From positions 1-64,000 of the forward strand of contig CAXAMN010018813.1 in assembly GCA_963970005.1 (NCBI GenBank): a stretch of DNA of 64,000 nt, written 5' to 3'. The notes below the pieces were generated by a model. The model worked only from the letters and a program-made list of their open reading frames with translations. It searched no databases and was not told the DNA's origin. The position numbers and the translations under genes are program-made. The stretch comes from Durusdinium trenchii. Its lineage: Eukaryota; Sar; Dinophyceae; Suessiales; Symbiodiniaceae. This document shows positions 11,656-23,400 of the stretch, in pieces; the first letter of the stretch is position 1; each line of letters opens with the position of its first letter.

Positions 11656-12236
11656 TCTACTGGCACAGGGGATGCATAGATCGAAGCCAATGTGGTTGGG
11701 GGCTGGTACTTACAAGTATGCAATCATCATGCGAGCTATGAGGAAGTGAGTTCTCTCGTCGTGGTCTGGGAGAAGAAATCCGAACATCAGCCTGGTCACC
11801 AGGCTTCTGCCGGGCAATTCCGTTCATTTGGTCTCCATTGGCACTGGTCAGGCCAAGTTGGGAGAAATGCCCCAACATGCCGTGCCTCCCTTTCATTGAG
11901 CCTTTTCTTGTCCATGTACCTGAGAGCAGGCCTCCAAATAAACCCCTCGTTCCTGCACAAAGATTCTAGAAAGACTATTGGACAAATCGCAGTCCTGCCA
12001 TTCGGACTTTATGTGCTCCATGTTGCCGGCGCTGCTCACTTTCCATTGCTCACTACTCAAGAATCTGTGGTCCCTATGTGCAACCCATAAGGGTTACCAC
12101 TAGCAGCACTCGCATCCACTAACGCCCATGGATAGGGTACCATGTGACTCCACATGTCAAGCTCCCAGAAAACCACATTCAACTTGCTCAAAGCTCCAGC
12201 TGAGCAATCCAACTGCCAACTGGCGACCCAAACTCT

Positions 12237-12402
12237 TTAGCTTGGCTGAGGCATCGGCTGGATGGTGTGCTTCAGGAAGTCCAAGTCCAGCTTGACCGCC
12301 TCGGACACGGAGCGGAGAGCGCCAGAGCGCACCCGAGCCAACTGGCGAAGCAGTTGGTCGACGATGATGGGGAACTCGTGATGAAAGAAGTTCCGGAGGC
12401 AC
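12237..12402 (-). CDS. terminal exon, unknown protein
   Basis: After a TTTTTGGAG acceptor the minus frame is open to a TAA at 12239-12237 and reads LRNFFHHEFPIIVDQLLRQL, ARVRSGALRSVSEAVKLDLD, FLKHTIQPMPQPS. Nearly every codon ends in G or C, whereas the overlapping plus-strand frame (12267-12455) does not, which decides the strand. Helical, no recognised domain. Upstream exons were not identified (a coding-like island on the plus strand at 12558-12690 belongs to neither model). Confidence 0.5.
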
Positions 12403-12998
12403 CTCCAAAAACCTTAGGACCTAACCAGCCTAAGCCCAGCAAAAAAGAGAAATGAGACGGCTCCTCCCTCCGTTTTCAAGCACAAGTTCTGTACATGACA
12501 AGAACTGTGTTGGATTGGTCTCACACACCCAACACCCATCGCCAAGTCTCGCTGACGATGTCCACCACCTCCATGAACCCGAGCGAACTGTTTCAAGTGC
12601 GTGCCATGGATCCGTTGCCCAGGATCCGGGACTTCGATGGATCGATGTTCCTGTTTTGGCTGCTTCTGCTGCCAGACCAGAAACCCTCTACGGTGAGCTC
12701 GCCGAATCTCAGCCTTGCAGTTCCATGCTCCACCCACACCCAACTGGGCCACTTAGAGCTTCATTGGGTGGACCAATCGCTCGGCTTCTCTTTCCAACCC
12801 CGACCGTGACGAAGTCACCAAACCCACGCGGACGCGCCCACGCGGACGGCTCCGCGGAGTGCGGGAGGTCACGCCTTCTTCCCGTCCGGCGTGGCAATTC
12901 GGGCCTCTGAAGGGGCAGGGGGAGCCGTTGTGGAGACACTTCGATGTGAGCCTTGGCAAGATTTGCCCTTCCTTGCCTTAGCCCTTGCGTGCGCTAGG

Positions 12999-13110
12999 AA
13001 CAAGAAGCTACGAACGGAACAAAGGGCATCGCTACGAACAGAGCAAGGACGCTACTAGGGGCGCTCCTGGCCATACTGCTAGTAGCAAGAAGCTACGAAG
13101 GGCTTCTTCA
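12999..13110. repeat. TAGTAGC-family repeat cluster 4 (inverted)
   Basis: AACAAGAAGCTACGAACGG, AAAGGGCATCGCTACG, GGACGCTACTAGGGGC, CTGCTAGTAGCAAGAAGC. Mostly the reverse complement of cluster 3. Confidence 0.7.
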
Positions 13111-13922
13111 GGAAGAGGGAGAGGAAGCACAGCCGGTCAGCCCGGCTGTGCTTATGATCCACGAGAACGACGCTCAAGGACCTGTTCGACATGTTCTTAC
13201 ACACATCCTCTACATCTGCTGGATGTAGGCCAACGAAATCCACATCAGGCCTAGCATGTAGACTGAGACATTCTAAGATTAGGAAATGGCCAGCCTCTGG
13301 AGTGGACTTTGTTATTTGATGTTATTTGTAATCATTGAGGAGGTTCAGCCTTCTTTTCATGATGCAGTCTCCGGCACCTGTAGATGGTCTTGGAATCAGC
13401 TTGATGTCCAGAACAGGTGGTTGCTTCTCTGGGACCGGTTCTAAACGCCACACATGAAGCCAAGCAGAACAAGAATGGAATAGGGAGGAGCCACCAACGT
13501 GGGGTCAATATGCAGAAATCACACAATCAAGACCTACCAGTACAGGTCTTGGTTTCCTGCTGATGTTCGCCACCTTGCTTTGCGCTACTTAGACCACCTG
13601 CCACTACCGCACCCGTCCCTGAGCGTCACCGGCATAAATGTACTTGATCAAGGAAAAGCCTGCCGTGACTGCAGCCCTACTGAGCGTCGGGTCGTGTAAA
13701 TGATGGTAAATGTCTCAGGATGAAACATGATCAAAAAGGCAAACTTGGCCAAGTATGTTGAGAATAGCACACCGCTGACAAGAAATCAAAGCGACACCAA
13801 GTATATAAGCAGGAGGCCATTTCATGTCACTGCCATGTTCAATTGGCAAAGTGTCCCAAACTGCGGTAAGCCAGGCAGGTGAAACATCATGATACATGCG
13901 CCCGAGTCCTCTTCCCTCGTGA
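13110..13922. other. spacer
   Basis: Downstream region of the gene at 13923-14948. No open frame here combines coding bias with a plausible splice context, and no terminator-like structure stands out. Confidence 0.4.
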
Positions 13923-14948
13923 TCAAGCCAGGCATGTGGATTCCCAGGTCGCGGGCTCAATCGGGTCGTCTTCGGACGCTTCCACCCCTGCCTCCTCACG
14001 AGCCTGCTCCAGCACTTCCTTCAGCTGACCGGACGTGGGGGGATCTGCCGCCACGCGATCCAAGCGGCAGCCCAAGACCAAGCAGGCTTTGCCCAAAGTG
14101 GGTGACGAAAACAGTTCATGGTAACCAAAGCCCACGAGCGCGTGCAGCATGTCCCTGGCTGCTTCTGGATGCCCCTCGCTGATGCCGGCAGCAGCCTCCA
14201 AGCACATGTAGATCGCGCCATCATTGCTCTCACAATAGTGGTTCATCAAGTCGCCCGCTTTCTCCCCCAAAATCTGAATCACCTGCATATCTCCAAACGG
14301 CGCCAACTCGGGCACCGCTTTGGCGACCTGAAACACCGTCCAGACCGAGGTGGTGTTCTCACCGGTGGTGAAATCCTTGAAGGCGATCTTCTGGAGCCAA
14401 TACTTCATCACTCGCACCACTTCAGGCTCCCCCCGCTCCGCCACACGCCGCAGCAGCTGCATCGCCCTGGCCGAGGCCTCGTCCGGGAAGCGCTCGGTTG
14501 GTGAGCTATACCAGTCCGTGCGCTCCTGGTCCAGGAGACCCACGCACAGCGCCTTCACCTGCTCGCTGGCCTTCAGCTCGCTGTCATCAAAGGCTTGGAG
14601 CAACTCAAGGCGACTCGTCAACGACGTCTGCGCCTCCTGGAGCCACTTCTGGTGCTCTTCGGTGTCCACTGCGGGTGGTAAGGTCTTGAGGAATTCATTG
14701 CATTCCTCCACGTAGGTGGATGGGCCAACCAGCTGTAAGGACAGCTCGCTGTCTTCCGTGCAGAAGTCCTCAATGCGCCCGGAAACTGGGAGCATCTCCG
14801 TGCCGCGGAGCAAGCGAATCGAAAAGGCGGGTCGCTCGATCACCTGCGCAATGTCTTCCCTGAGCTGGGCGACGGCAGAGTCCAAGGCCACGTCCTTGGG
14901 ACCCCAACATGTTTCGCCTGCTAAATTGCGAACGGTCAGGACGGGCAT
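13923..14948 (-). CDS. intronless protein with ubiquitin-like N-terminus
   Basis: A complete 341-residue frame with no intron, unlike every other gene here. The ATG at 14948-14946 is the first in frame (MPVLTVRNLAGETCWGPKDV). Residues 1 to about 75 follow a ubiquitin-like pattern: beta-hairpin PVLTVRNLAGE, helix AVAQLREDIAQVI, then IRLLRGTEMLPVSGRIED and a final LSLQLVG strand. Residues about 80-341 are helical and Leu/Ala/Glu-rich (AVPELAPFGDMQVIQILG, MCLEAAAGISEGHPEAARDM, LGKACLVLGCRLDRVAA), like an armadillo/HEAT-type solenoid. This layout recurs in dinoflagellate proteins of unknown role. Lack of introns may mean a processed (retroposed) gene. Codons are G/C-ending throughout. Confidence 0.8.
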   Translation of the reverse strand: MPVLTVRNLAGETCWGPKDVALDSAVAQLREDIAQVIERPAFSIRLLRGTEMLPVSGRIEDFCTEDSELSLQLVGPSTYVEECNEFLKTLPPAVDTEEHQKWLQEAQTSLTSRLELLQAFDDSELKASEQVKALCVGLLDQERTDWYSSPTERFPDEASARAMQLLRRVAERGEPEVVRVMKYWLQKIAFKDFTTGENTTSVWTVFQVAKAVPELAPFGDMQVIQILGEKAGDLMNHYCESNDGAIYMCLEAAAGISEGHPEAARDMLHALVGFGYHELFSSPTLGKACLVLGCRLDRVAADPPTSGQLKEVLEQAREEAGVEASEDDPIEPATWESTCLA

Positions 14949-15705
14949 GGCCAAAGAGCTGCCACTTTTATTTATGTCAGTGCCAAGATGATGTCAGAGG
15001 CAAAACGCACAAACACGTTCTGCGACACTTGAGCCAAAGCCAAGGAGACTTCTGTGAAAGCTCCAAACAAAGACCTATTGAAATCCCATTGGATCTATAT
15101 GCCACTCGAGAACAAATCTCACTTGTTGATCCCATGTCGTGTTCGTGGATGTGCGACAAGCAAGAACAAAACCATTGCACCAAACTCAGCAGTGCCGCAG
15201 GTTCCGCCCACGCAGCCCACGCCACGCCCCACCGGGCGACTACGTCGCCTTCAAACTCTGACCTCATCGAGCTCTGGTGGCTCCTGCCCAAAGTGTTTCA
15301 TCTTGGATTTCTTAAGAAACCGGGAAAATACACAAAAAAAAAACATTTCCCGGAAGGAAACAAAGAAATGGCATCCTAAGCAAAACCAGGCCGGATGACA
15401 CATTCTGAAACGGTCACCGCGCGTCGCAGCTAAACACAGCCCCCGAGGGCGGGACACACGACACCGCACACACGACACAAATCCTTTTGTTTCAGCATGA
15501 GGGTGGGAGAGTGGCTTGCTGGCAGGGATCAAGATCAAAGGGAAAAACGTGGTTTTCACACACGGTGTGACGAGTCATGCTCAAATGCTTGTCAGGTGTG
15601 TCGATGTTCGGGGAAATGCGGGGAATAATTGAAGGCCACCAGACTTGCACCGCGTCACCAAATTCAACCTTTTCCACCACCCTGCTGCTGTCCAACGTCG
15701 CCAGC

Positions 15706-17600
15706 TCAGGAGCGATAGTCGGCGTTGATCTTGACATACTCGGTGGTTAAGTCGGAGCCCAGCACCACGGCCTTGCCCGGTCCTTCTCCCCCTCCCAAGA
15801 TCACCTCGACATCCACCACCCTCCGGTGCTCAGGATAGGGCGACTCACAATCCGCAGCAGCAAACTTCAAATGACCACTCAAACGTCGCTCCTTCTCAGT
15901 GTCCAAGGAGAACTGCCCATTCTCGAAGATGGTCTCACCCCCAATCCGGCAGATGCAGTTCTGCGCCATCTGCTCGCCCAAGTGGCCCAAGGACCCTAGA
16001 GTCTGCCCCACCTTTCCGATGAGGCGCCCCACATTGGGGTCGTTCCCTGCAATCGCCGACTTAAACAACGGGCCGTTGACCACGGCCTTGGCCACCGAGG
16101 ACGCGGTCTGGTCGCAGTTGGCGCCCGACACGCTCACACGGATCACGTGGCCGGTGCCCTCGCCGTTGCGCACGATCTGCGCAGCCAGGTCCATGCAGAC
16201 CTCCTGCAGCGCCAGCTTGAAGTCCGATGGGTCCACCGGAGACGAGCACTGCTGGCTGGAGATGAGCACAACTGTGTCACTGGTGGACTCGTCACCATCC
16301 ACTGAAATCGCGTTGAAGCTCTTCAGCACACACTCAGACAGCTGATCTTGAAGCTCCTCGCGAGGCAAATCCACATCCGTCATCAAGAAGCAAAGCATGG
16401 TGGCCATATTTGGCTCAATCATCCCGGCACCCTTCGCAATGCCCACCAGCCTTCCACCATTGGGCAGGCTTCGGGCGCACAGCTTCGGGTAGCGGTCGGT
16501 GGTCATGATGCCCTGGGCGGCGTTCACCGCGTTGCTGCTCGCACTGAGGTCCTTGGCCGAAGGCAGAGCCTCCACCATTTCTGCCACGGGAAGGCGCCAA
16601 CCAATCCTCGGTTTCACCGCGTGGAGTCGCTGGGAGGTGAAATCGGACTTGGTTTGAAACTGCATGGATAAGGTTTCTGTTCGGCAAACAGCCTGGCGCC
16701 ATAAGTAAGGTTCATGGCAGCACGACGCCCAAGAGCCGCATGACTGCTGGTTCCCAGTCATACCAAGTCAAGGCTCACACCAGTAGAGCTGGGCAAAACA
16801 CTCGAACCACCCCCAGGCAGCTGCAAGCTGGTAGCCAAGGCTTCACAAACCTTCGCACTGGCAGACAAGCCTCCATCATCATCAGGCGGAGAGACATTGC
16901 CTTGGACTTGCATTGATTGGACCATAGTGTCCCTACAGTCTGAGCCGTCATATTTCCGTCATATTTCCGTAAACAATACGGCTGTGGGTCAAGACCTAGA
17001 CAATACCTTGATTGACCCACGTGGCAGGTCGTTCCCTATAAAAAGGCGTATTTCAACGCCAGGCTCCACGTCTTCACCCTCCCAGATGATGAACAAAGGG
17101 GATGTGGAAGTAGACGTCACACTGAAACCAGTCCTGAAACGTCCCAGGCTGCTGATCTTGTTATTCACCACGATGGCCTGGATCTTCTTCTGCGCATGAA
17201 TCGAGGATTTCTTGAAGCCGTCATTGGGCCCTGGCATGCCAAAAAAAGACAACATAACTTTTGGTTATATATATATGTGGTGGATCTATTCAATTGGGAT
17301 TACAATTCAATTGAATCCCTTCTTCTCCATCCGTCTTTGAGTCTTCGACCTTCCCCCCAAACTCGCCCACCTGACTGGCCATCCGCTGCTTTCCCAATCT
17401 CACTGGAGCACCAGGGAATGCATTCTGAGTGAAGACAGCTGCCACTCGATCACTAGGCTCATCCAAGCAAAGCACGGTGAGTTTCATGGGCAGCTGACCC
17501 ATCTCCTTGGCCTCCTCAGGCACAAAACGCAAAGAGCTGCATCCGATCTGAAAGCCCTTGGGCAAGGCGCCTTCGAGCTCCAGAGTCTTCAAGTAGTCCT
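15706..17600 (-). CDS. argJ: ornithine/glutamate N-acetyltransferase (ArgJ)
   Basis: Transfers acetyl from N-acetylornithine to glutamate (and in bifunctional forms makes acetylglutamate from acetyl-CoA) in the cyclic arginine pathway, usually in plastid or mitochondrion. Exons: 17600-17371, 17189-17153, 16900-16777, 16606-15706. Introns are GT-AG, GC-AG and GA-AG, and all join in frame. Landmarks in order: ALPKGFQIGC, AAVFTQNAFPGAPV, IQAIVVNNKIS, GGLSASAKVCEALA, VLPSSTGV joined to IGWRLP, KGAGMIEPNMATMLCF (the Thr of MATML is the self-cleavage nucleophile), AGNDPNVGRLIG and the C-terminal INADYRS. The glycine motif normally NSGNAN is NNKISNVS, so acetylglutamate synthase ability is uncertain. 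The first listed exon starts at an acceptor, so a 5' exon is missing (see 18016). Confidence 0.92.
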
Positions 17601-17639
17601 CTTAGATGACTGAAGGGCGGCCAAGAGAAAAGCACTTGA

Positions 17640-17725
17640 ATCAAATTCCTTGGACATATATACATACATTGTATATACACATGTCAACAGAAGGAGATAT
17701 GTGTGTATATATATATATATACTGA
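17640..17725. repeat. TA/TG microsatellite
   Basis: ATATATACATACATTG followed by GTGTGTATATATATATAT. Low-complexity, in the spacer or intron 5' of the resolved argJ exons. Confidence 0.8.
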
Positions 17726-17884
17726 AGTCCAGACTCACAACACCCTTGCCTCTATGACAACCACACTCACCACGGGCCTATCTATGTGCATTTCTTCTCG
17801 ATTCTAGGCAAACCCTGCACAGGTTCCATAAAGGGAAGGTTGTTCTGCGCGCGGATGAAGCAACAATCACCCAGCAAAACCCTC

Positions 17885-18250
17885 GACTCCTCCTCCGACG
17901 CGAACTCACGTTCATCTTGCTTACCAGCCAGCCATTCAGCTCCAGATCCAGCTGCCCTTGCAGCTCTGCGCTCGTGCAGCTGCTTGGCCACCAAGAAGGA
18001 GGAGAGGCCACTCACCCAAACGGACCCAGTCTGACCCCGACGGCGCCGCGTGTTGCGCCCGGCTGAAGGTCCGCAGGCCGCGCTGACGCCCCGCGGACGC
18101 AGCACGGAGACCCTCGGGAGCTCCACTCCCGACGGTCGCTGCAACGCCTGCGGCACCAGCATGGCACCGTTCCGCGCAGCTCTTCCGCGCGGAACGAGTC
18201 GAGGGGGCTCGGTCGGTGCTGCGAACCTGAAGGGGTCGCGGGAATTTTGG
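17885..18250 (-). CDS. possible argJ 5' exons (transit peptide)
   Basis: From an ATG at 18163 the minus frame reads MLVPQALQRPSGVELPRVSV, LRPRGVSAACGPSAGRNTRR with about 90 percent G/C-ending codons and runs to a GTGAGTGGCC donor near 18016. Arg/Ala/Ser/Val-rich with no acids, it looks like an organelle targeting peptide. A second island near 17910-17965 (ELQGQLDLELNGWL, donor GTAAGC) may follow. They lie on the same strand directly upstream of argJ, which lacks a first exon, but I could not complete the join. They could instead belong to another gene. Confidence 0.4.
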
Positions 18251-18535
18251 TCCATGTGTCTCCAACACCCAACATGCTTCTTCACGAGCCCTTCCAATGT
18301 CTATAGCTCCGCAACATGTAACAATCGCTGACCAAAATGTAAGGTTTTTGGGATGTTTCTTGACAGCGTTACCAGGAGGAAACGTTGAAGCCTTGGAGTG
18401 AGTGTTTCTTACATGTTTCTCCAAGCGCATCAGTAACTCAAAGGAGTATCAAGCCGAGCTGAGGTCACTAATGGTACGATCTGTGTGGGAGTCCGTTGCC
18501 CATTTCGATCTCGCAACATCAGGGCTTCTGGCTGC

Positions 18536-18995
18536 TCCTTAAGTAGCGTCCTTGCTCCTAGTAGCGATGCCAGCCCCTAGTAGCGTCCTTGCTCCTAGTA
18601 GCGATGCGAGGAGCCCCTAGTAGCGTCCTTGCTCGTAGGCCATAGCTATTGACTTGGGCGCTATCATCCGGCGAGGCGTCCCCAAAAAATAGACATCCCA
18701 GGACCTTCGTGGACTTGAACCCATCAGGTTTTGAAAAAAGGGATCCATCACAGCACTGGATGTTCCGCGACCTTCGCAGAGCCTTCGCGGAGGCCGGTGC
18801 ACCTGTTAGAGGGCGCACCCTCGGGCGAGTTGAAGTCTCGTCGGTCAGCCTGGGTGGCAACCGGGTGCTGAAGAGCACCGGCTGAAGTCTACAAGGACAA
18901 GTCCCCGAACATCCTCCTAGTAGCAAACATTGTTCCTAGTAGTACGGCCAGGAGCCCCAAGTAGCGTCCTTGCTCCTAGTAGTGATGCCAGGAGC
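18536..18995 (+). repeat. TAGTAGC-family repeat clusters 5 and 6
   Basis: 18536-18640 repeats TAGTAGCGTCCTTGCTCC and TAGTAGCGATGCCAGCCCC, and 18907-18995 repeats the same units (CTCCTAGTAGCAAACATTG, CCAGGAGCCCCAAGTAGCG). Between them, 18660-18880 on the minus strand is open and coding-like (SAKALRRSRNIQCCDGSLFS), which may be an exon. No family recognised. Confidence 0.7.
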
Positions 18996-19538
18996 CCCTT
19001 CAAGGCAAGTAAGCTCCACTCCACAAGTGAAATCATTGCAGAACTACTCGCTAGCCAATCCGCTAGAGCCAATCCGCGAAATTCTGTTCTGCTCCACTCC
19101 CGAAACTCAAAGCATCCGCTTGGTCTTGGGGGGCCCTCCGACTCCGGACTGCCACGAATGATGTGGTGAAAACCAGCACATGATCACATGAGGCTGGAAA
19201 GTAAGCCTGCAGCCAACCGTCAAGACCATGGTCTCTCGCGCAAATAAGCTTCCAGCCGTGGCTTGTCGGCCTAACGAGCATCACAGGCTGCAGGACCCTC
19301 CAACCAACTGGCTGGAACTGCAACCGCTCATGAGCCTACACTCCCCCCCACAATGGATGTCTGTGCACATGCTTGAGTTGAAGTCCTTTTGCAGGTCACC
19401 AATCTGGCTTTGCTCCCTCGATCATGTACCGGCCATACTCAGCTAGAAAATAGAAAAGCACTGGTGGCCCGTGGATGTCTGCAGATAGAGTCGATAGTAT
19501 AGATGTCCTTGACACTTCATCAAATACATTCCCCACAT

Positions 19539-20222
19539 TCAGAAAGCCCTGTGTACTAAGAAGGCTGCCTGGCCTGGTTTGCGTTTGATGGGCGGCAGCT
19601 TATCCGCAGACACCGTCCGCTCCAATGACGCCGAGGACGCGCTGCTCTTCATGGTCGCATCCACCCGCCGCCGAGGCCCGTGGAACCCCCCCGCCCCGGT
19701 CTCGATGCCAAATCTGCGCCAAAGCGGACGTCTTCCCCTCCGCAGGGCCTGCTCCGCAGGGCCTCCCCTGCACTCGCTTATTGCATGGGGATGGCCGACC
19801 CAGAAGAGCTTTTGACTCCCCAAACCTCCACCTGCCGGCAGCCACATTCCAACAGAACTGGACCATGCACCATCGTGCACCAGCACCGCGTCCGCGGGGA
19901 AGAAGACAACACGGGCTCGCCACTGGCACGATCGTTCCAGAGTGCAACTCGGTGAAGGACTCTCCACTGGAGACGGCCTCACCCCTCCCTCACCCATCCC
20001 CCATCTGAAATGAGCATCTATCAGTTTTTCACGCATGGATGGTCCGCCGATTCGCCTGAGCCCTTTTGATGAAATTCTCAGGGAGCGAGTTCTCTCCCCC
20101 ACAGCGATCCTCTGGCAGTTGGGGATCTCTCTATGAGTCTGTCCGTTACGCTCCAGGGACCAGTCGCAGCCCAGCGGCCCAGCTGCGCCTGCCTTGGGCA
20201 GCGCCCGCTGGCCGCTGGCCAC
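19539..20222 (-). CDS. unrecognised open frame, possible exon(s)
   Basis: A 227-codon open stretch with no ATG at its 5' end. Only its last part looks coding: from an ATG at about 19652 the frame reads MKSSASSASLERTVSADKLP then PIKRKPGQ with strongly G/C-ending codons, after which a GC donor (GCAGCCTTC) is likely. The 20060-20220 part is also G/C-biased (GCDWSLERNGQTHREIPNCQ). Ser/Lys-rich and probably disordered. Function unknown. Confidence 0.35.
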   Translation of the reverse strand: MASGQRALPKAGAAGPLGCDWSLERNGQTHREIPNCQRIAVGERTRSLRISSKGLRRIGGPSMREKLIDAHFRWGMGEGGVRPSPVESPSPSCTLERSCQWRARVVFFPADAVLVHDGAWSSSVGMWLPAGGGLGSQKLFWVGHPHAISECRGGPAEQALRRGRRPLWRRFGIETGAGGFHGPRRRVDATMKSSASSASLERTVSADKLPPIKRKPGQAAFLVHRAF

Positions 20223-20289
20223 TCAGCAGCTCATTCAACGGCCGTCGCAAGCTCCAACAACCTTGATCGACCTGTTCTGACATGCTCAG

Positions 20290-20400
20290 TTTAAAGAGCC
20301 CTTAGTTGCGTCCTTGTTCCGTTCGTAGTAAGGCCAGGACCCTAGTAGCGTCCTTGTTCCTAGTAGCGATGCCCTTTGTTCCTAGTAGCGTCCTCTACCC
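20290..20400 (+). repeat. TAGTAGC-family repeat cluster 7
   Basis: CCTTGTTCCGTTCGTAGTAA, CCTAGTAGCGTCCTTG, TTCCTAGTAGCGATGCCC, TTCCTAGTAGCGTCC in tandem. Confidence 0.75.
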
Positions 20401-20449
20401 CCCCCTCGATAACAATTCTCCACCAAACTACATAGTACCAACGTCTCAT

Positions 20450-23400
20450 CCAAACCCGCCCAGCCACAAACTCAGCTAGCTTATCGAGCTTGTCCTGCAG
20501 CAACGGCACCAAAAAAAAAGATCCAGAGGTTCCCGCCAAACCAAAAATCCAGCTTACATATGCCATCAATGCCATCTGCTTGCCACCTCGCCATTCTATA
20601 CTCCTGTTGCTGACCTCAAACCAGGTCAGCCACCGGAAGCCGAGGGCAACTCTCACAGCGAGTGGGCGTCCGATTGGGAAAGTTCGAAGTTTGTGCGGCT
20701 CCTACCACAGATGTGCTGCATGAATAATTGAACATTGGGGATCCGGGCTTTTGGAGATCAACCAACTCTAAGGTGTTTCACCGATCGAATGGAACATACA
20801 ACACTGGACAAAGAGAAAAACACCGGTAAGTCTAAGTCTCTCTGGCTCAAGTGGGGGACGCTGTAGACACGCAGAAAATGGGGATGTTCATCACCCAGGA
20901 CCTGGGAGTGCCACGTTTTCAAAGGCACTGCAGTGCCACCCAACACTGAAATGTATTCAAGAAACATTGCAATATATATATATAAATACAGTACATGCTT
21001 GCCACATGTTCCAAGCTCGTACTGGCTGTCTCATTTGGGTCTTCCAGTCTTGTGAACCAATAAAAATGGAGCCTGTAGCTCAAGAAAGGCATGCATCCGG
21101 ACCTAGGCGATGTTCGGCAAATGCTGCCGAGCAAGCGTTGAGCAACGAACGCCCACTTCTTGAAACAATTCCTGGGCGACTTCCCTGTACAAATGAAAGT
21201 CAGCCGAAAACTGGCACATATACTTGGATTTGCTTAAGGAACCGTGAAAGAATGGAAAGATATTTCCCGGAAGAGGATGTACCCATAGACTATATACAAA
21301 TCACCCTAAGCAAAACCCAAGCTCTTTGAAGCACGCGCGTGTTGTTCGCGCGGTTCTTCCGCTGCTCTGGCCACGGGTCGGGGGAGAAGGCGGGCATCAA
21401 ACGTCCACGTGAACAAAAGTTCAACTGCTTTGCGATGTATGGCGACAAATTGACTCAAACATAGGGCTACCCTGGGGTTCAACTTGGGTGCCAGAATTGC
21501 ACGTGCAGCTGTGGGAAGCTGCTTTTGAATCACAGCCTGAGACACACCCATATACACCCATTATACCAGTGCCTGTTGGAGCATTGGGGTCAATCTGATA
21601 AACATTGGGTGCGCTTGCTGTCAGCAAGCTTGGCTCGAATCCATCAAGCTCAAGGCAGACTTTCGATGTGGAAAAAAATGAAAAAAAAAAACCTTCATGC
21701 TGGATTTGAGAGTGGTTCTTGCAGCTTTCATTCGCTGAGAACTGGCTTGCTTGTGCCTCCTGCCCAAATCCCCCAGACCAGACCATTCAACTCATCTGCA
21801 GCTACTCATGTTGAACTTTTTCTTCGTAAGCGCCTGCCACACGAGAACTACAATAACTACAACTCCTCGTGATTGGGGGGATGGCGAAGACTGATTTATT
21901 GACAGGGGTCTGATCTCCTTCAATGATTCCAAGGCCTTGCCAAAAGCCTCAAGAACCCAAGGCCTGGCTTGGCTTTGACGTTGGACGATTGGCCAACTTT
22001 CGAAAGGATGGCAGTTACAGCAGCATGGAAATGCCACATCACCCACCCGGTCAATTACCCCAGCCCACTGCAAAGTGACCCGCTGCTGTAGGTCGCGGTC
22101 GTGCGCCCTAAAACGAACAGAAAACGAACCGAGAACCCCAAGACATGTCGGGAAGCATGCCGGTCTGCAGGGCTGAATTCACGAAAATCGTCGTCGAGTC
22201 TAAGTCCAAATGCCTCAGAGAGCACCAAGAACGAACGTCTTGAAGGTGTTTCAGGTTCTTTCTTGACATGCGCCCTGACGGGCTCGCACCTGACGGGCGC
22301 CACTCCAACCACCCATCACCCACCCACCCGCCCGGTCGCGCCACCGCCCACGGCACCCGCCCGTCGCCTCAGCTCCTCACCTGCCGTTGCTCCTGTGCTT
22401 CCCGGCGCGTCATCAGCCAAAGCCCGGAAGCACCGGTGAAAAGGAAAACCATGGTCTTCCGGTGAACAACTCCGGTCTTTCTGTGCCCGAAAACCACTGA
22501 CTCGTTTTTTTCTCCCCAGGTGGCCAAGCCACTGCTCGATTCAGAACATTGAGTTAGGATTCGCTAGAAAGAAGGTGCCCGGCCACCCTCTCAAAGGAAG
22601 CCATATGGCCCCACAACAGAATCCTGCTGTCTGTGTTCTCCAGCAAGTTTGCGGCACTGAATTAGCAACAGCAAGTAACACCACAAAGCAACCTTCCAAC
22701 CAAAGTACCAAAAGCACTCGCAACAATGCTAAGTGCAGGTGTCCCCCCAACAAACTCGCAAACCTGTGCCGTGATGACTAAACCACAAAAGCATCACCAG
22801 CCGCAACCACAAAGAACGCAAGAAGAAATCACCAAACACCAGAGATTCAGGCCGAAAACCACCAAAGGTGGCCCCCAGCACCCCATGGTAATGAACCCTT
22901 CAAAAGGACCACACCCGACCAAAAAGCCGAACATCGCCGGGAATACACCACCATCAGCACCACATGCTCCGTCCTTTCTTCGTTCAAGTCCAGCTCCCGC
23001 TCCTGGGAGGGATCCCATGAAAGTCCTGGACCTTCCGAGAGCTCCAGCACATGCCTGGGCAGCAAGTGGGCTCCAAGCGGCTCGGCTGGAAAGGAACTAA
23101 GACTAAGAAGCTTTGGAACGAAACCACTTGAAACCCATGTCTTCCATTAGAAAGGGGGTCATTGCCGTCAAATAACCACAAGGGCAAGCCTAGCAAGCTT
23201 AATAAAGCGGGGATGGAGATGGTCCTTGCTATCTTGTACTTTCATGCAGTTGTCACACATGATTCATGTTTTCCTGGTCTCCCTGCATCGTATGTGGTTG
23301 CTTCCGGATTGGAGGAGCACACTGAGCACACCTATGACGCTTGCCGGGTCCTGTCACTCATTTTCGCGGACGGCGCAACCCCCTATGATGACCGATGGGT

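Noticed and set aside
12267-12455. Plus-strand frame ending in KPSKKEK
   Set aside because: Attractive tail, but its codons lack third-position G/C bias whereas the overlapping minus frame is almost entirely G/C-ending and has an acceptor and stop.
17290-17592. ArgJ starting at 17592
   Set aside because: The codon there is TTG, an in-frame stop lies just upstream, and an AG acceptor at 17602-17601 shows that this is an internal exon.
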